A stretch of 64,000 nucleotides of DNA from Sipunculus nudus (GCA_026874595.1 CM049312.1:76421429-76485428); one strand, 5' to 3'; counted from the first letter of the stretch, positions 11,415-22,025 are shown. Notes: a model not told the origin generated them from the sequence alone. Numbers and translations: made by a program.

Positions 11415-11468
<54 letters not shown>
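11414..11468. repeat. (AT)n(AG)n compound microsatellite
   Basis: About 12 AT steps followed by about 15 AG steps. Confidence 0.9.
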
Positions 11469-11472
<4 letters not shown>

Positions 11473-11567
11473 ATCCAACAATTAAGGATATAACAAACAC
11501 ATAAACAAAGTATCTCATTGCACATTCAATGACGATCGAATATTTGATATGTTGTTATTTTTTTTTA

Positions 11568-11965
11568 TGGAGGTAACCGCCTCTATTTTTAATGCTGACT
11601 TATCTAAGTGTGTACATCTGCAGAGTTTCCATTTCGGTTTGGGACTACTTGACAGGGCGGTAGCACTTCCTATGATTTTTATTTTGTATCCTGGTGTCAC
11701 CCAGGCCCGGTGTCTACCGCACCTGCGGGTCCTTGATGTGTAACCATCCCCATCGCTGAGTCAAAACGCCGAGGAACCCCCCCCCCAAAGACGCACTCGT
11801 ATGTGGGTGATACACGGCTGTGGGGCACATCCTTCCCATTAGGCCTGCAGAGCGCTCACTCTGGGTGGGGGCCGACCGTGAAAAACCTCACCGCCTCGGC
11901 TGAGATTCGAACCCACGATCTCCCGGCTTTGAGTCCCGCGCTCTACCCCTGAGCCACAGAAGCAT
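11568..11965 (-). mobile_element. tRNA-derived SINE, family S1, near full length
   Basis: Read on the minus strand, the head at 11,965 begins GCTTCTGTGGCTCAGGGGTA (A box) and has the B box GGTTCGAATC (complement of 11,904-11,914). The body contains CGAGTGCGTC, GGTGCGGTAGACACCGGG and ends near AGGCGGTTACCTCC. The same order of blocks occurs at 31,579-31,965, and a 5'-truncated body at 55,805-56,095. The frame open at 11,549-11,743 is this SINE, not a gene. Confidence 0.9.
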
Positions 11966-13155
11966 GTTGTAAATGTAGCTTTTAGTATTATTATTGTCTC
12001 CTTGTTCACGGCAGTAAGTTGCTAGGAGTTCTGCATAGATCGAAAACTGCAATTATGTACCCAACATACCAATTTACTGTAAACAACTGACTGATTAATG
12101 ACATATTTGTAATTATAAACATAAATTTTGAATATGATAAAAATTCGCAAGACAAAATTTCTCAAATTAGTCACAGAAGCACCGCTGGTGTCTCGAACCT
12201 GTCCCGGACTATCCCGAAGTCGATTTCTGCGAGTCAGGAAGTGCGAGAACTGCGAGATACCTTTGTGAGGGGTTCGCAACCTATACAACTACATTGCGAA
12301 TATTTCGAGATAACAATGAGAATCTGACATTCTCGGCGCGAATTGTCGTGCAAATATTTCACAAATGTTGTGCGAATGTCCTGTTATTATCGCAAAACAT
12401 TTGCGCGACGGGTACACGAATTCCAGCCGGATTTTGGGCCAAACACTCGTGCGATGTACGCAAACGTATCGTAAGTAAAAATTGTCGTTAAATCGCGCAT
12501 TTTCTCGAAATTGTCGTGTCTCTAACTAGTCGCAAGCTGTCAATGCCCAGTGAGATACAGCCCAACGCCATATACTCATTTAATACGTGAACACTGACAC
12601 ACGCTTGATCACCTTTCCTGATAGTAATCAGTCGTAAAACTATTGCAGACAAATACACGTATCACAAAATGCACTACAACTTGATTTTTGTAGTTTTACT
12701 TAAATTGCTGTTATTATTATTATTATTTTATTATTATTATTATATAGAGAAAAAGAGAAAGCAAAAAAAAAATAAAGAGAAGGAATAAATGAATGAATAA
12801 ATAAATGAGAGCTGAATAATAGCTACAAATAAAGGTATATATATATATAAAATATGACACACCATAGGGTTTCACGGCGAACATTTGACAACCATTCTGA
12901 CAACCCCACAGGGTTGTCAAATATATGTTTTGACAATCTGGGTTGTTGCTTTAGGTACACCCATTTGACAACCCTAAAGTTGTAGATTTAACATAGCGTT
13001 TTAGTGCCAGCTGAATTATATATGTATATTTTTATGCATTTATATGTATGAATAAGTTTATGAACATGTATATACGTTTGATCGTGTGTGTGTATGTATA
13101 TATCGGTATTATTGCGTATGTAAACATGTGCACACCGCAGACGCTCAAATACTTC
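11966..13155. other. No gene; CpG-rich patch and inverted repeats
   Basis: 12,170-12,540 is rich in CpG and in TTCGCA/TGCGAA words but has no coding signature. 12,716-12,745 is (ATT)n. 12,883-12,922 holds a perfect 11-bp inverted repeat (ATTTGACAACC/GGTTGTCAAAT), with a third ATTTGACAACC at about 12,963. Confidence 0.5.
12883..12922. repeat. Perfect 11-bp inverted repeat
   Basis: ATTTGACAACC at 12,883-12,893 and GGTTGTCAAAT at 12,912-12,922. It may be the end of a small foldback element. Confidence 0.7.
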
Positions 13156-13160
13156 TTTAT

Positions 13161-13250
13161 CACCCGAAACAATATTAATCGACAGGTCCCTGTCACTGGA
13201 TGGCGACAGCTGTTGCCACCCATACTATTCATTCTCTGCTTGATGTCATC
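13161..13250 (+). repeat. DIRS-element split repeat A1
   Basis: It begins ACCCGAAACAATATTAATCG and continues ACAGGTCCCTGTCAC, then CCACCCATACTATTC. It matches A2 at 19,133-19,220 with scattered differences over about 85 bp, in the same orientation. Confidence 0.88.
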
Positions 13251-14578
13251 CGCCGCGATGGGATTTTGGCGAATCCAACGACCGAATCAGAAGAAAATGC
13301 TGCCTTGTTGGTTTAAGGAGTCTAAATGCGTCAGTTGGACAGTTATCGTCTAGGGTGCATATAACTGAAAGGATCATTGGTGAGGAATCGCCTGCCGAGT
13401 CGGATAATAATAATCCGGCCACATGTGTTATTGGCGCCATACCTAACAATAACACTGAAAGTGCGAATGTGTCTGCGAATGCTCCCAGTGACCTTCCCCC
13501 TGTGTCGAATGAAACGGACTGACTGACTGCTCGAGCCAGTCACAGGTCTCCGGAAATCTGGCCCGCACTGGTTCCCTCAGCATCGACAAAGTTTTACAGA
13601 TATTTAAGGCGAAATAGAAGATACTGATGGAGTTGAAGATCGTTGTGAGAGAGGTTGAGGAAGCCTGAGTACCCGGCAAGAACTACCGACCTTGGACGGG
13701 CCACTACAACCAACTCTCATGGCAACACCTGGGATCGAACCCAGGGTCGCCAGCAGAGAAGTCCGAGCGTTTTACCGCTCAGCTGTCCAGGCCTCGTCGA
13801 ATGAAAACGGTCGGTCTGACTTAAGTGATCAGCGGCGTTGTATGCCAGAATCAGTGGGTGAGTACCACTACCCCAGTGTAGAAATCTTACGGTGCAGACT
13901 GTCACATGGGCAGTAAATTTTTCGCCTTAGATGTAATTTAGACGGAGGTACATCAAGTGTTCAGGGCGCCCTCGGTTACTCTTGTTTTGATACCGAGTTC
14001 CTTAGAATGAATAAAGAACTATTTAAGACGGTGTTCACCGTACTAGACTCCCAAATAATTTAAGACTTGGTGACTCAGGTAGAACAAGTATCCGGAGAGC
14101 AGATCAGCCAGTATACAGTACCATTTCTGGAACTGGTAAATATTTTGAGACATTATTAAAGGTGAGATCAGAACTCGAATCTGGTTCCGTGACTGAAGGT
14201 GAATTACAGGACATATTCGTGATATCATTTGCTGCATTACGTTATTTGCAAGAGGAGTATTCTCTACATTTGGTGCCGGGAAACTTAGGTCCAGAAACAG
14301 CTTGCGTATATTGTTGTATGCAGTGTAACGCAGGTGCCTTCCCTGCAACATCACTCAATACCTTGCGAAATTGTGTTGCCATATCTGCGCTAGGGAGCAG
14401 CACCAACAATCACAGCGCCGTGGCCAGGTTTTGCGTCGTTCTGGTGGTTTTGGCCGTGGAGGCGGACGTGGCTTCAGTGACAGGGAACAGTCATCAGATG
14501 TATTACGCTCATTCTCTGCTAGAGCAACAGAGGTTTTCCATTCAACCGCAGTCCGCTTTGGCGTCTAGTCGGGCCTGA
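13240..14578 (+). pseudogene. DIRS gag-like ORF1, broken
   Basis: Fragments are spread over several frames: an N-terminal piece just inside A1; a piece reading ESGSVTEGELQDIFVIS and LRYLQEEYSLHLV (14,170-14,270); and a Gly/Arg-rich tail (RRSGGFGRGGGRGF, about 14,440-14,480) typical of ORF1 nucleic-acid-binding ends. A SINE fragment sits at about 13,690-13,800. Assigned mainly from order and the Gly/Arg tail. Confidence 0.6.
13640..13800 (-). mobile_element. tRNA-derived SINE, family S2
   Basis: On the minus strand a tRNA-like head reads CTGGACAGCTGAGCGGTAAA, with a B box GGGTTCGATCCC (complement about 13,732-13,744). The body follows: CATGAGAGTTGGTTGTAGTG then CCGTCCAAGGTCGGTAG. Related pieces are at 22,621-22,745, 24,432-24,560 and 44,005-44,110. 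It is inserted in the DIRS ORF1 region. The distal limit is uncertain. Confidence 0.7.
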
Positions 14579-14579
14579 C

Positions 14580-14850
14580 AGTCCTATGGACTAGTGCCCC
14601 TGGTTGGGCTGAAAGTGTACTGCAATTGGACTATTCAATGTTTAACATGATTTTGCATGTTTTTGTGTCTTTTGCATTTATGTAAGGTTTATCATTCATT
14701 TATATGATTCCCCTGGCTCGACATGCAGATGCTTGGATAAATATTAATGACAGTGAGAACATATTGGATTTGGTAACTAAACGTGTACCTTTAGTCTTCA
14801 GGGAAACCCAGTCTGGTTTTAGGTTACCAAATTATTCTTTGTCTGATTCA
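14580..14850 (+). pseudogene. DIRS reverse transcriptase N-terminal remnant, core deleted
   Basis: The segment reads in DIRS-RT style (PLARHADAWINI, then VTKRVPLVFRETQSGF) and runs almost directly into RNase H sequence at about 14,850. In intact elements several hundred bases of RT palm, with its catalytic Asp pair, lie between. I see no such motif here, so an internal deletion removed the RT core. Confidence 0.65.
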
Positions 14851-15610
14851 GGGTCTTGGTTTGGGTGCTTGTATTGAGGCTTCAAATGTTGAAGCTTCAG
14901 GACAATGGAATACCCGAGTCGCCCACATGCCTTCAAACTACAGGAAGCTTCTTGCCGTTCGACTGGCTCTAAGGTCATTTGGTCCCGAGCTCCAGGGGAA
15001 GTCTGTTCAAATCTTGAGCGACAGTGTCATAACGGTTGCATGTGTCAGCCGTTTGTACAGTCCAAGTCAGGAATTAGGGGACTTAGTTCAAATAGTTTGG
15101 TTAGAAACTCATTCATGGGACTTAATCTACAGGCCAAATACCTCGCTGGAAAACAGAACCGCCACGTTGATATGTTGAGCCGAACTTTTGTCCCCGAAAC
15201 ATACATTTGTTCCTTTTTTTTTTTCTTTTTTTTGGACTTAATGTGGGGGCCTTACACCATCGACCGGTTTTCTTCAATGATCACAACGCAACAACCCCGT
15301 TACAACAGTCTGTATCACGACCCCTCTCGTCCGATGCATTGGCTCACAATTGGATGGGCGAAAACGGTTTTGTCAATCCGCCGTTTTGGCTCATTCCAGA
15401 GGTTTTAAATCTAATCGCATCTCAAAAGGTGGAGGCAACCCTGATAGCATCTTACTGGCCAGCACAACCTTGGTTTCATCAGATAGTGCAAATGTCAACA
15501 GTCCCATCGATCCAGATTCCAAACAACCCGCAGTCAATTTGGCAATTTGGCCTTTGGCTTGAGCCACTTAAGAAGTGGAGACTATACGCGTGGAAAATTT
15601 CTGACGGAAG
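14850..15610 (+). pseudogene. DIRS RNase H and C-terminal segment
   Basis: The frame at 14,861-15,178 contains ASGQWNTRVAHMPSNYRKLL and LRSFGPELQGKSVQILSD, the RNase H-like domain of DIRS RTs; after a shift it continues QAKYLAGKQNRHVDMLSR. A T-rich slip near 15,210-15,235 precedes GPYTIDRFSSM and, in another frame, FVNPPFWLIPEVLNLIA and YWPAQPWFH, then RIPNNPQSIW-type sequence ending near WRLYAWKIS. This post-RNase H segment is peculiar to DIRS-type elements. The nested element begins just after it. Confidence 0.85.
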
Positions 15611-15636
15611 TGCTGACCGCTTCAGTGGAATGCCAT

Positions 15637-16433
15637 CTTCGATGGGATTTCATCAACATGTTCGAGATGCGACGCATAAGCATGGTAATGTTCTGGACTT
15701 GATAATTACTCGGTCCTATGAGAACCTTATCTCAGACATTAAAGTCACATCTTTAGGCGTTTCAAACCATAATTTGGTATCCTGCAGTCTGGATATACCA
15801 AAACAAAGCGTTCAAAGCAAAACTGTGAAATTTCGGAAGCTGAAATCAATTGGTCTTGAAGCTCCGTACAGGGATATCTCTGATAGATATAAAATATGTG
15901 AAACCAAGAGTTTGGAGTTTAATGTCACTCAGTATAATTGTGTTGTGAAATCTGTACTGCTCGACCATGCTCCGCTTCTGACTAAGAACGTATTAATACG
16001 TGGAAATACACCGTGGTATGAGCCTGACATTAAGATTGCTAAATGTAAGTTGCGGAAATTAGAGAGACAGTGGAGAGCATCCAAATTAACGGTTTATCAT
16101 GAAATGTATGTTAAACACAGACAAGAGGTAAATCAGAAAATTCTAACGGCCAAACACTCATTTTATACGAGAAAGGTAGCAGAATGTGGTGATGACTCAA
16201 AGGCTCTTTTTTCAATAGTGAATAACCTTCTTGTCAAGCGTTCACAATCAGAGATGCCTAGTTCCGCAGTGACAGCCGAAGCTTTTAGCCATTTCTTTAC
16301 AAATTCAGTTGGCTCAATTCGCAATAAGTTGCTAAAACAACGATGTGCTTTCCCTGTAGAAACGGCTGAGGCCACTACTGCAGATTGCACACTAGATACT
16401 TTCATACCCCCATCTGAAGAGGAGAACTCTTAA
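15637..16433 (+). pseudogene. Non-LTR endonuclease C-terminus and linker
   Basis: Part of a 408-codon frame whose first third belongs to the DIRS host. QHVRDATHKHGNVLDLIITR is the late apurinic-like endonuclease core; the usual SDHH-type active-site motif has become SNHN (LGVSNHNLVSC). The following KTVKFRKLKSI, PWYEPDIKIAKCKLRKLERQW and AEAFSHFFTN blocks are the standard CR1/L2 linker to RT. The altered His/Asp residues argue against endonuclease activity. Confidence 0.85.
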
Positions 16434-16439
16434 ATCTTA

Positions 16440-17260
16440 CAGCGCTCACCAGCTAAGCATTGTGAACTGGACCCTTTTCCAACCTGGCTTGTTAAGCAAT
16501 ATGCGGATGTTTTTATTCCAATTTTCTGTCAATTGTGTCATATGTCTTTTTACAATTGTGAAGTTCCAGCATCTCTGAAATCAGCTAATGTAACCCCCAT
16601 ACTGAAGAAAATCAGTCTTGATGCACGTTTTAAAGCACTATCGGCCGATATCTAACCTTTCGTTCCCTACTAAAGTGTTTGAAAAGATCGTTGCCACTCG
16701 TATCACTTCATATATGAAGGAAAACCATTTGTATTAAGACCAACAGTCTGCATATAGACCTTTTCATAGCACTGAAACATGTCTGCTCAAAGTATATAAT
16801 GATCTCCTCTGGGCTATGGACTCCCCAACAAGCATCCATTCTCATACTATTGGATTTATCTGCTGCCTTTGATGTAGTGGATCATCAGCTCCTGTTACAA
16901 CGGTTGTCCACCAGGCTTGGAATAACTGGAGATGCCTTGCAATGGATCAGGTCATACCTGTGCAATCGAAGTCAGTGTTGCAGGTTATAAGCCTTCTCCA
17001 AAAGAAATCACCTACGGTGTTCCACAAGGTTCTGTGCTGGGGCCTCTTTTTTTTCAAATTTACACATTACCACTTGGTGAATTAGTAAGACAGCATTGAA
17101 TAGATTATCATTTTTATGCTGATGACAGTCACATTTATGTATCATTTAAACCAGATTCAAAGGTTCCTATACTATCATTGAAACATGCTTGCATGACAAA
17201 ACAGACAAAAATGCTGATAAAACTGAGGTTCTGATTATCGGTTCTGAAAGGTAAAAAATT
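16440..17260 (+). pseudogene. Non-LTR reverse transcriptase, frameshifted
   Basis: RT motifs are readable across frames: YRPISNL-like sequence near 16,640; [13 protein letters not shown] (16,850-16,890), the first catalytic Asp region; [11 protein letters not shown]-like sequence at 17,020-17,050; and FYADDSHIYVSF with the YADD box at 17,115-17,126. Stops occur near 16,735, 16,988 and 17,098. The key aspartates are still encoded but no frame joins them. Confidence 0.85.
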
Positions 17261-17439
17261 CAGTTGAAAACTCTTAACATATTTGACTCTGTAGTTTGCC
17301 AACAAACAGTGCTAGAAACCTGGGGGTAGTGTTTAACCAAGGGCTTTGCCTTGACAAGCATGTAAAAAATATTTGTAGTTTGGCTTTTTACCACCTGCGT
17401 AATATAGCTAAGATAAAGGGTTTCCTAACTCAAGATTCA

Positions 17440-17880
17440 TAAATAACATTAATTCATGCGTTCATCAGTTCAAAGCTTGACTGTTCCAACTCTTTGCGAT
17501 GTTGTCTTCCTAGCAAGTTACTGGACCGGCTACAGAGAGTGCAGAATGCATCTGCTAGGCTTGTAACTGTTGCCAAGGAGCGCGACCACATTACACTAAT
17601 ACTTAAAGAACTCCATTGGCTCACGGTGCGACAGCGCATTGATTTTAAAATTTTATTATTAGTATATAAAGCCATAAATGGTCAATCGCCTATTTACATT
17701 AGGAACCTCTTAACCTTTTATGTTCTAGTCAGGCAGCTTAGGTCATCTGACCAAGGGCTTTTAGTGATTCCTAAAGCAAGAAGTGAGATGTGTCGTTCGA
17801 GAGCTTTCTCAGCTGTGGCACCAAGGTTGTGGAACTTCCGCACTTAATCAGATCTTCACCATATTTAGCTTCTTTTTGAA
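17440..17880 (+). pseudogene. Non-LTR ORF2 C-terminal tail
   Basis: The frame at 17,494-17,847 carries SKLLDRLQRVQNASARLV, LKELHWLTVRQRIDFKI and APRLWNF, a highly conserved tail of CR1/L2/jockey-like ORF2 proteins. It lies in the expected place before the 3' microsatellite tail. Confidence 0.88.
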
Positions 17881-18119
17881 GAAATCTTAAAACTAACCTT
17901 TTAACATTTGCTTTTGGTAGTTCTTAGAAATTAGGGTTTTCTTTTAGGAATCTTTGCTTTAGTAGGAATCTGCATTTTATGGGGTTTTTTTGTAAAACTG
18001 TGCTTTGAGTCTTGTAATGCTTATCTATTTTGTTGAATTAGCGCTATATAAATTAAATATGTTATTATTATTAATACTTGTAGCTCAGGGTTGGAGTGAT
18101 AGAGCACAACAACAATTTT

Positions 18120-19010
18120 CATGTAACTAGGCTAAAAGCACACTTGAATTATACAACTACAACAATACTACTAGTAAAGTTGAAGCCCTTTTACATTCAT
18201 TTCCATGCTGTGTTTCCCCCGAGAGATAGCAAGTATATTGCAGAGTTTTTGTGTGTATTGGCTGATAGCTCCCCACGCTCACGTGCCCGGTACCAGCTGC
18301 GCTTTCATGTTTATAAGATGCACTAGACTATGATCATGTTATGCTTCGGCCTGACATTAGAAAACTTTGTACTGCTTTAATCAAATCAGGTACACAGGGC
18401 CAGACCGGCACCCCTGCCAGTTGAACCATTCAAAGAACTTTTCATGTCCTGGCCAGACAATGAAGGACTTAACATCAAACATTTGCGACTGAAATGTTTG
18501 ACCTTGTTAGCCTTTGCTCTATTTCTTAGACCGTCTGATGTAGCGCCTAATGCTGAGGTTTTCGATAAGGAAACTCGTGTCTAACTAGTTTATTTTTTCT
18601 GTTTTATGAATACTATGTTTTTGGCATTAAGAATGACTATTATAGGGATGGTTTGTCGATCTGTTCATTTGCAACCTTGATCTGTATCTAAGCTAGATCC
18701 GGTGGCCATTGAAGTGTTACATTGAGAAAACCTCTCAGTACAGGAATGGTTCGAATGGAACGTGGTTTTTTTGTTCTGATCAAACCATATAATGCTTTGT
18801 GTAGTACTTAAGTTGGAAAAAATTCTTGAGCAGTCAATTAACATGGCAGGTTTAGGAGGTAGAGGATTTACTGCAAAATGTTTCAGACCTACTGGAGCGA
18901 CGACTGCCATTGAGGCTAATATTACCCCAGACTCCGTTCGGGAAAGTTGGCAAGTGGAAATTCCAGGAGGTATTTGAGCAACATTGTGTGCGTTCAAAGT
19001 CGGCCAATGA
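18120..19010 (+). pseudogene. DIRS tyrosine recombinase, broken
   Basis: Pieces include SPRSRARYQLRFHVYKMH (about 18,260-18,325) and MAGLGGRGFTAKCFRPTGAT (about 18,843-18,900) with TTAIEANITPDSV after it; a frame change then gives KWKFQEVFEQH. FRPTGATT is the conserved C-terminal region of DIRS-family recombinases. In life it would integrate the circular DNA copy. Stops between pieces make it inactive. It is cut off from the RNase H part by the nested CR1/L2 copy. Confidence 0.85.
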
Positions 19011-19072
19011 CTTCACAGATTAGGTGTTTCGAATGTAATTATGTTTCAGCATATCTTTTCTCTCTTAATTAG

Positions 19073-19165
19073 GCATATTTACTTCAGTATTTTGTTGTTA
19101 AGGTGTGATATACATTTGTCAAAATTGTCTATAACCCGAACCAATATTAACTAACAGGTCCCTGT
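19073..19165 (+). repeat. DIRS-element split repeat B1
   Basis: CATATTTACTTCAGTATTTT, then AAGGTGTGATATACATTTGT and onward, matches B2 at 19,324-19,415 in the same orientation. It overlaps the start of A2, which is usual for the B1A2B2 arrangement. Confidence 0.85.
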
Positions 19166-19220
19166 CACGGGAGGGTGACATCTATATGTCGCCACCCATA
19201 CTATTCTTCACTTGGTGTCG
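19133..19220 (+). repeat. DIRS-element split repeat A2
   Basis: ACCCGAACCAATATTAACTA followed by ACAGGTCCCTGTCAC and CCACCCATACTATTC, a direct copy of A1. Confidence 0.88.
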
Positions 19221-19323
19221 GTTGAGTGGTAATTTGATTGATGGTGGATTATTACTGAGAATGAGGACATATTTACCGTAAGCTATGCTGTGGTGGATGG
19301 TACCAAGTTCGGAAGAAAAAAGT

Positions 19324-19415
19324 CATATTTACTTCAGTTCTTTGTTTTTTAGGTATGATATAAATTTGTTAAAATCGCGAATCCTTAACCATTAAGTTCC
19401 TTTTTTTTTTCACTG
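19324..19415 (+). repeat. DIRS-element split repeat B2
   Basis: CATATTTACTTCAGTTCTTT with TAGGTATGATATAAATTTGT; a direct copy of B1. Marks the right end of the DIRS element. Confidence 0.85.
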
Positions 19416-19420
19416 GTGTA

Positions 19421-19955
19421 TTTGTATGTATAGAGATCCGTTTCTTGTAACGATTAATTGAACTTTATATGTGTAAGCTGCTGTTATTTGTGTATTCCAA
19501 GTTAACCTTAATTTGGATCTATCCGTAATTCTTTTTGTTTTGTGATGTGCGTATATATATGTGTGTTTTATATGTATACATGTAAATTTTATATCAAGGA
19601 TTTTTTCTCCTGGTATATGTATTTTTTGTTTATACAATGTTGATAGTATATTTGTATTGCACTATGTATTGTCAAACAAGGCATTTTGTTAGCCCGTGGG
19701 CTATTTAGTAATCCTGGTGAAATAAATACGGTTAAACCAGAAAAAGTCACCGCATTGTTTAAGCAAAGCTTATAATCTTACAATAACGAAAAAGGTAGGG
19801 TGTTCTTTTTTACCAAGAAAAGTACTCCATATACTGATTTATCCTCCTACACTATAACTACTGTTGAGCAAATTGAGTCTTTATTCATTGAGGACTGGAA
19901 TATACATTCGAATTGTGGTATAATAGCCAGAAATAAAATGGTAAGTACTGAGGCG
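19421..19955. other. No supported gene
   Basis: AT-rich DNA after the DIRS element, with a GTAAGT word at 19,940 following an open frame from 19,800. Because the adjoining GC-richer DNA belongs to a dispersed MITE, I do not call an exon. Confidence 0.5.
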
Positions 19956-20255
19956 CGCGAGGCGGGGTGCGGCATGTGGATGATTAGGGCGAACATACGA
20001 ACAGCATCAAAAAGCAACAAACAAACGTCCGACGGCAAATCGTCCTTGGAAGCGGGGGACTTGATGTTTCCATTAGGTGTACCGATGTACACGTGACACT
20101 CTATTTGAGGTCAATATTTTAGGTACTATAGTATACACCATATTCAAGGTAATATTGAAAGTTGTTAAATTAATCGATTAATAATCGATCAACGGTCGTT
20201 TTTATTTTTTTAAATCATCGTTTATGATTTTCAAACCAATTACCACCACTAATTA
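19956..20255 (+). mobile_element. ATCGATTA-type MITE, copy C (right part)
   Basis: It matches the complement of the 37.67-38.09 kb copy over ACGAACAGCA, CGTCCGACGGCAAAT, GGCTTGATGGTTTCATTA-like and CAATATTTTAGG-type blocks, ending in the same TAATCGAT/CGGTCGTTTTTATT terminal region and an (AT)n tract. The 5' boundary is uncertain. The open frames on both strands here come from this repeat. Confidence 0.7.
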
Positions 20256-20257
20256 AT

Positions 20258-20296
20258 ATGTATATATATATATATATATATTTTTTATATATATAT

Positions 20297-20328
<32 letters not shown>

Positions 20329-20345
20329 TATTTATTTATTTATTC
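20258..20345. repeat. (AT)n/(TTTA)n microsatellite
   Basis: AT alternation followed by five TTTA units. Confidence 0.9.
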
Positions 20346-20682
20346 TTTGCTCGGTGCCCACTCTGATGGTCCAACCTAGAGATCTTGATAAGTTGATATA
20401 TACAAAACAAGCAGCGGTAACTGAAAAAAGGGATCTCAGACGACTGTTGTCTATAACCACAGCGTAAGGAGGGTATTTATAAAATAATATAAATAAGGGT
20501 AGAGATAATTAAGACGTGTTACTAATGTATTTTGAGACTGTTGGATATGTATATTCATTGCGCTGTTGCAATAAAAATTGCTTTCGATTATGAAGAAATA
20601 ATTTGCTAAGCAATGAGGTGTCATCTCCAACATGTGGCAAACAGTCTTTGTACATAGGCCTATATAGCTTTCTCTCTCTCTA

Positions 20683-20729
<47 letters not shown>

Positions 20730-21605
20730 CTTACACTGAATGTCACCCAAATATAAGTCAAATACACCATGTATACATATATGATCAAAGGCATTGACAT
20801 AAGTTTAAACAAGTGACTGTTTCGTATTTGTATATTTCTTTATACATCAATAGTAAACTTGTACAACAAATTATATTTTGTATAACTGCAATGACTAGAC
20901 TGTAAAAAAATATACATTTAAGACTGAGCACTTGTAAAATCGATTTTACACAACAAAGATTTAAATATGAATAAATTTAAATAAATCGTTCCACTCAGTC
21001 GCAAGTAGATTTTACAATAACCTAGAACACAGTATGTCCTATTTTTCTCTCTTTTTAATTCTATATATCTTTGAAGAAGAGAATTGAAACATTTATGTAC
21101 AATTATAACATGTGATATTACAAACGGTAAATACATAAATATGATATCAGTGAGAATATCGCGAATGAATGTCAGTATATATGCATAAAACTGGTTTATA
21201 ATGAAAATGTAATGATTAGTTTTAGGAAATATCTTGATAAATATTGGACACAAAATTAAAAAAAAAACACTACTATACATGAAACTTGGTATTTTTCTAT
21301 ATGTAATTTTTTCAAACACTGCAAAATAAATACATGTAATTATGACATGGCGTTTACTAAGCTGAAATGACTCGTATATTGTTTGTAAACAATATAATGC
21401 AGGCATTTCTCGAATGTGGAAAGTAATGCATTACTACTGCAGCTATAAGCTATTTCCTATATGATCACCGACATCTGTGAAGTAACTATTTTACTGATTC
21501 AATTCATATTATGCTTGGGGTCTTATCAATACAAATTTCTTTACCCAGATCGAATCCATCGTACAGGTCCTTGCCGTATCGTATAAAGCTAAGACTCCTA
21601 TAATT
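20346..21605. other. Gene-free stretch with a (TC)n tract
   Basis: 20,670-20,726 is (TC)n. The minus-strand frame 20,918-21,406 is AT-rich, lacks a domain signature and lies downstream of the bHLH stop codon; it may be 3' UTR or flank. Confidence 0.5.
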
Positions 21606-21608
21606 AAT

Positions 21609-21846
21609 GTATACGGAATGCGGAATGCGTGCTGAGAGATTTCACATGTACTGGCACGTCAGCATGCATGTTTTTATGTGTTGTGCCTGGACATCATGCG
21701 TAACCGGCAAAACAGCTACATTTACCGATTCGTTTTGCCGGATACGCATTCCGCATAACAGATCCGCCCATATATATGGAATCTCACCTTATCAACTAAG
21801 TCAATACCGATTTCATCCGCATTACGCATGCCGCATTCCGTACATA
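21609..21846. mobile_element. MITE with GGAATGCGG terminal inverted repeats
   Basis: The left end GTATACGGAATGCGGAATGC (from 21,609) pairs with the complement of CATGCCGCATTCCGTAC (ending about 21,844). Inside is a perfect 10-bp inverted repeat CCGGCAAAAC/GTTTTGCCGG and further GCATTCCGC copies. It is about 240 bp with no frame of its own. It begins about 80 bp past the bHLH stop codon, so it may be transcribed in that 3' UTR. Confidence 0.75.
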
Positions 21847-21927
21847 AGGAATCTTATAAGATTTACATGGAAGTCCCTTTTTGAGTTTGGAGAAATTGTT
21901 TTGACAGATGAAGGAAATGTCCGCGGT

Positions 21928-22025
21928 TTAGTGGAGCTTGGCCAGAGCCGTGGAGCCGAGCAGCGTGGGTCGTCTCTGTACTCCAAGGTTGTCCCAGTTG
22001 ATCCAGGCCAGACGGGCCGTCAGAT
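21928..22025 (-). CDS. bHLH gene, proposed terminal exon 2
   Basis: On the minus strand a strong acceptor (T/G-rich tract ending TTTTTGTACAG) is followed by ATCTGACGGCC and an open frame of 31 codons to TAA (complement of 21,928-21,930): LTARLAWINWDNLGVQR, then a tail ending ALAKLH. G/C is strongly preferred at third positions, unlike the AT-rich surroundings. The two leading bases complete an Asp codon with the phase-1 base left by the donor at 25,395/25,394, giving PRWNTS-D-LTARLAW across the junction. The Trp-rich C-terminal motif recalls the W-containing tails of bHLH factors, but I cannot name it. The in-phase fit is seen in sequence; that the exons are spliced together is inference. Confidence 0.72.

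Larger units (their letters stand above)
15620..18078 (+). mobile_element. CR1/L2-type non-LTR retrotransposon, 5'-truncated, nested in DIRS element
   Basis: It starts inside the endonuclease domain and ends at GCGCTATATAAATTAAATAT followed by (TTA)n, a typical CR1/L2 3' tail. Within it: endonuclease C-terminus, linker, RT with a readable YADD box, and the C-terminal tail. Stops and shifts interrupt the RT. It divides the DIRS element between its post-RNase H segment and its recombinase. 5' truncation is usual for target-primed insertion. Confidence 0.9.
13161..19420 (+). mobile_element. DIRS/Ngaro-type tyrosine-recombinase retrotransposon, defective
   Basis: The order is left repeat A1, gag-like ORF, RT remnant, RNase H, a DIRS-specific C-terminal segment, a nested non-LTR element, tyrosine recombinase, and B1-A2-B2 repeats. 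Split direct repeats A1...B1-A2-B2 are the hallmark of the Ngaro/PAT branch, which integrates with a tyrosine recombinase rather than a DDE integrase. The RT core is deleted, stops and shifts are frequent, and other elements lie inside it. It cannot move on its own. Confidence 0.88.

Noticed and set aside
11549-11743. 64-codon plus-strand frame
   Set aside because: Lies in the SINE S1 copy on the opposite strand.
18075-18115. TAGCTCAGGGTTGGAGTGATAG as a SINE head
   Set aside because: A-box-like word only, no B box or body; the sequence probably belongs to the DIRS element resuming after the nested copy.
19800-20096. Plus-strand frame ending near a GTAAGT and minus-strand frame of similar length, looking like an exon
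   Set aside because: The GC-richer part aligns with a dispersed MITE also present at 37.7-38.1 kb, so the openness is a repeat effect.
20918-21406. 162-codon minus-strand frame, Ile/Phe/Tyr-rich
   Set aside because: AT-driven composition, no domain, and downstream of the bHLH stop codon.
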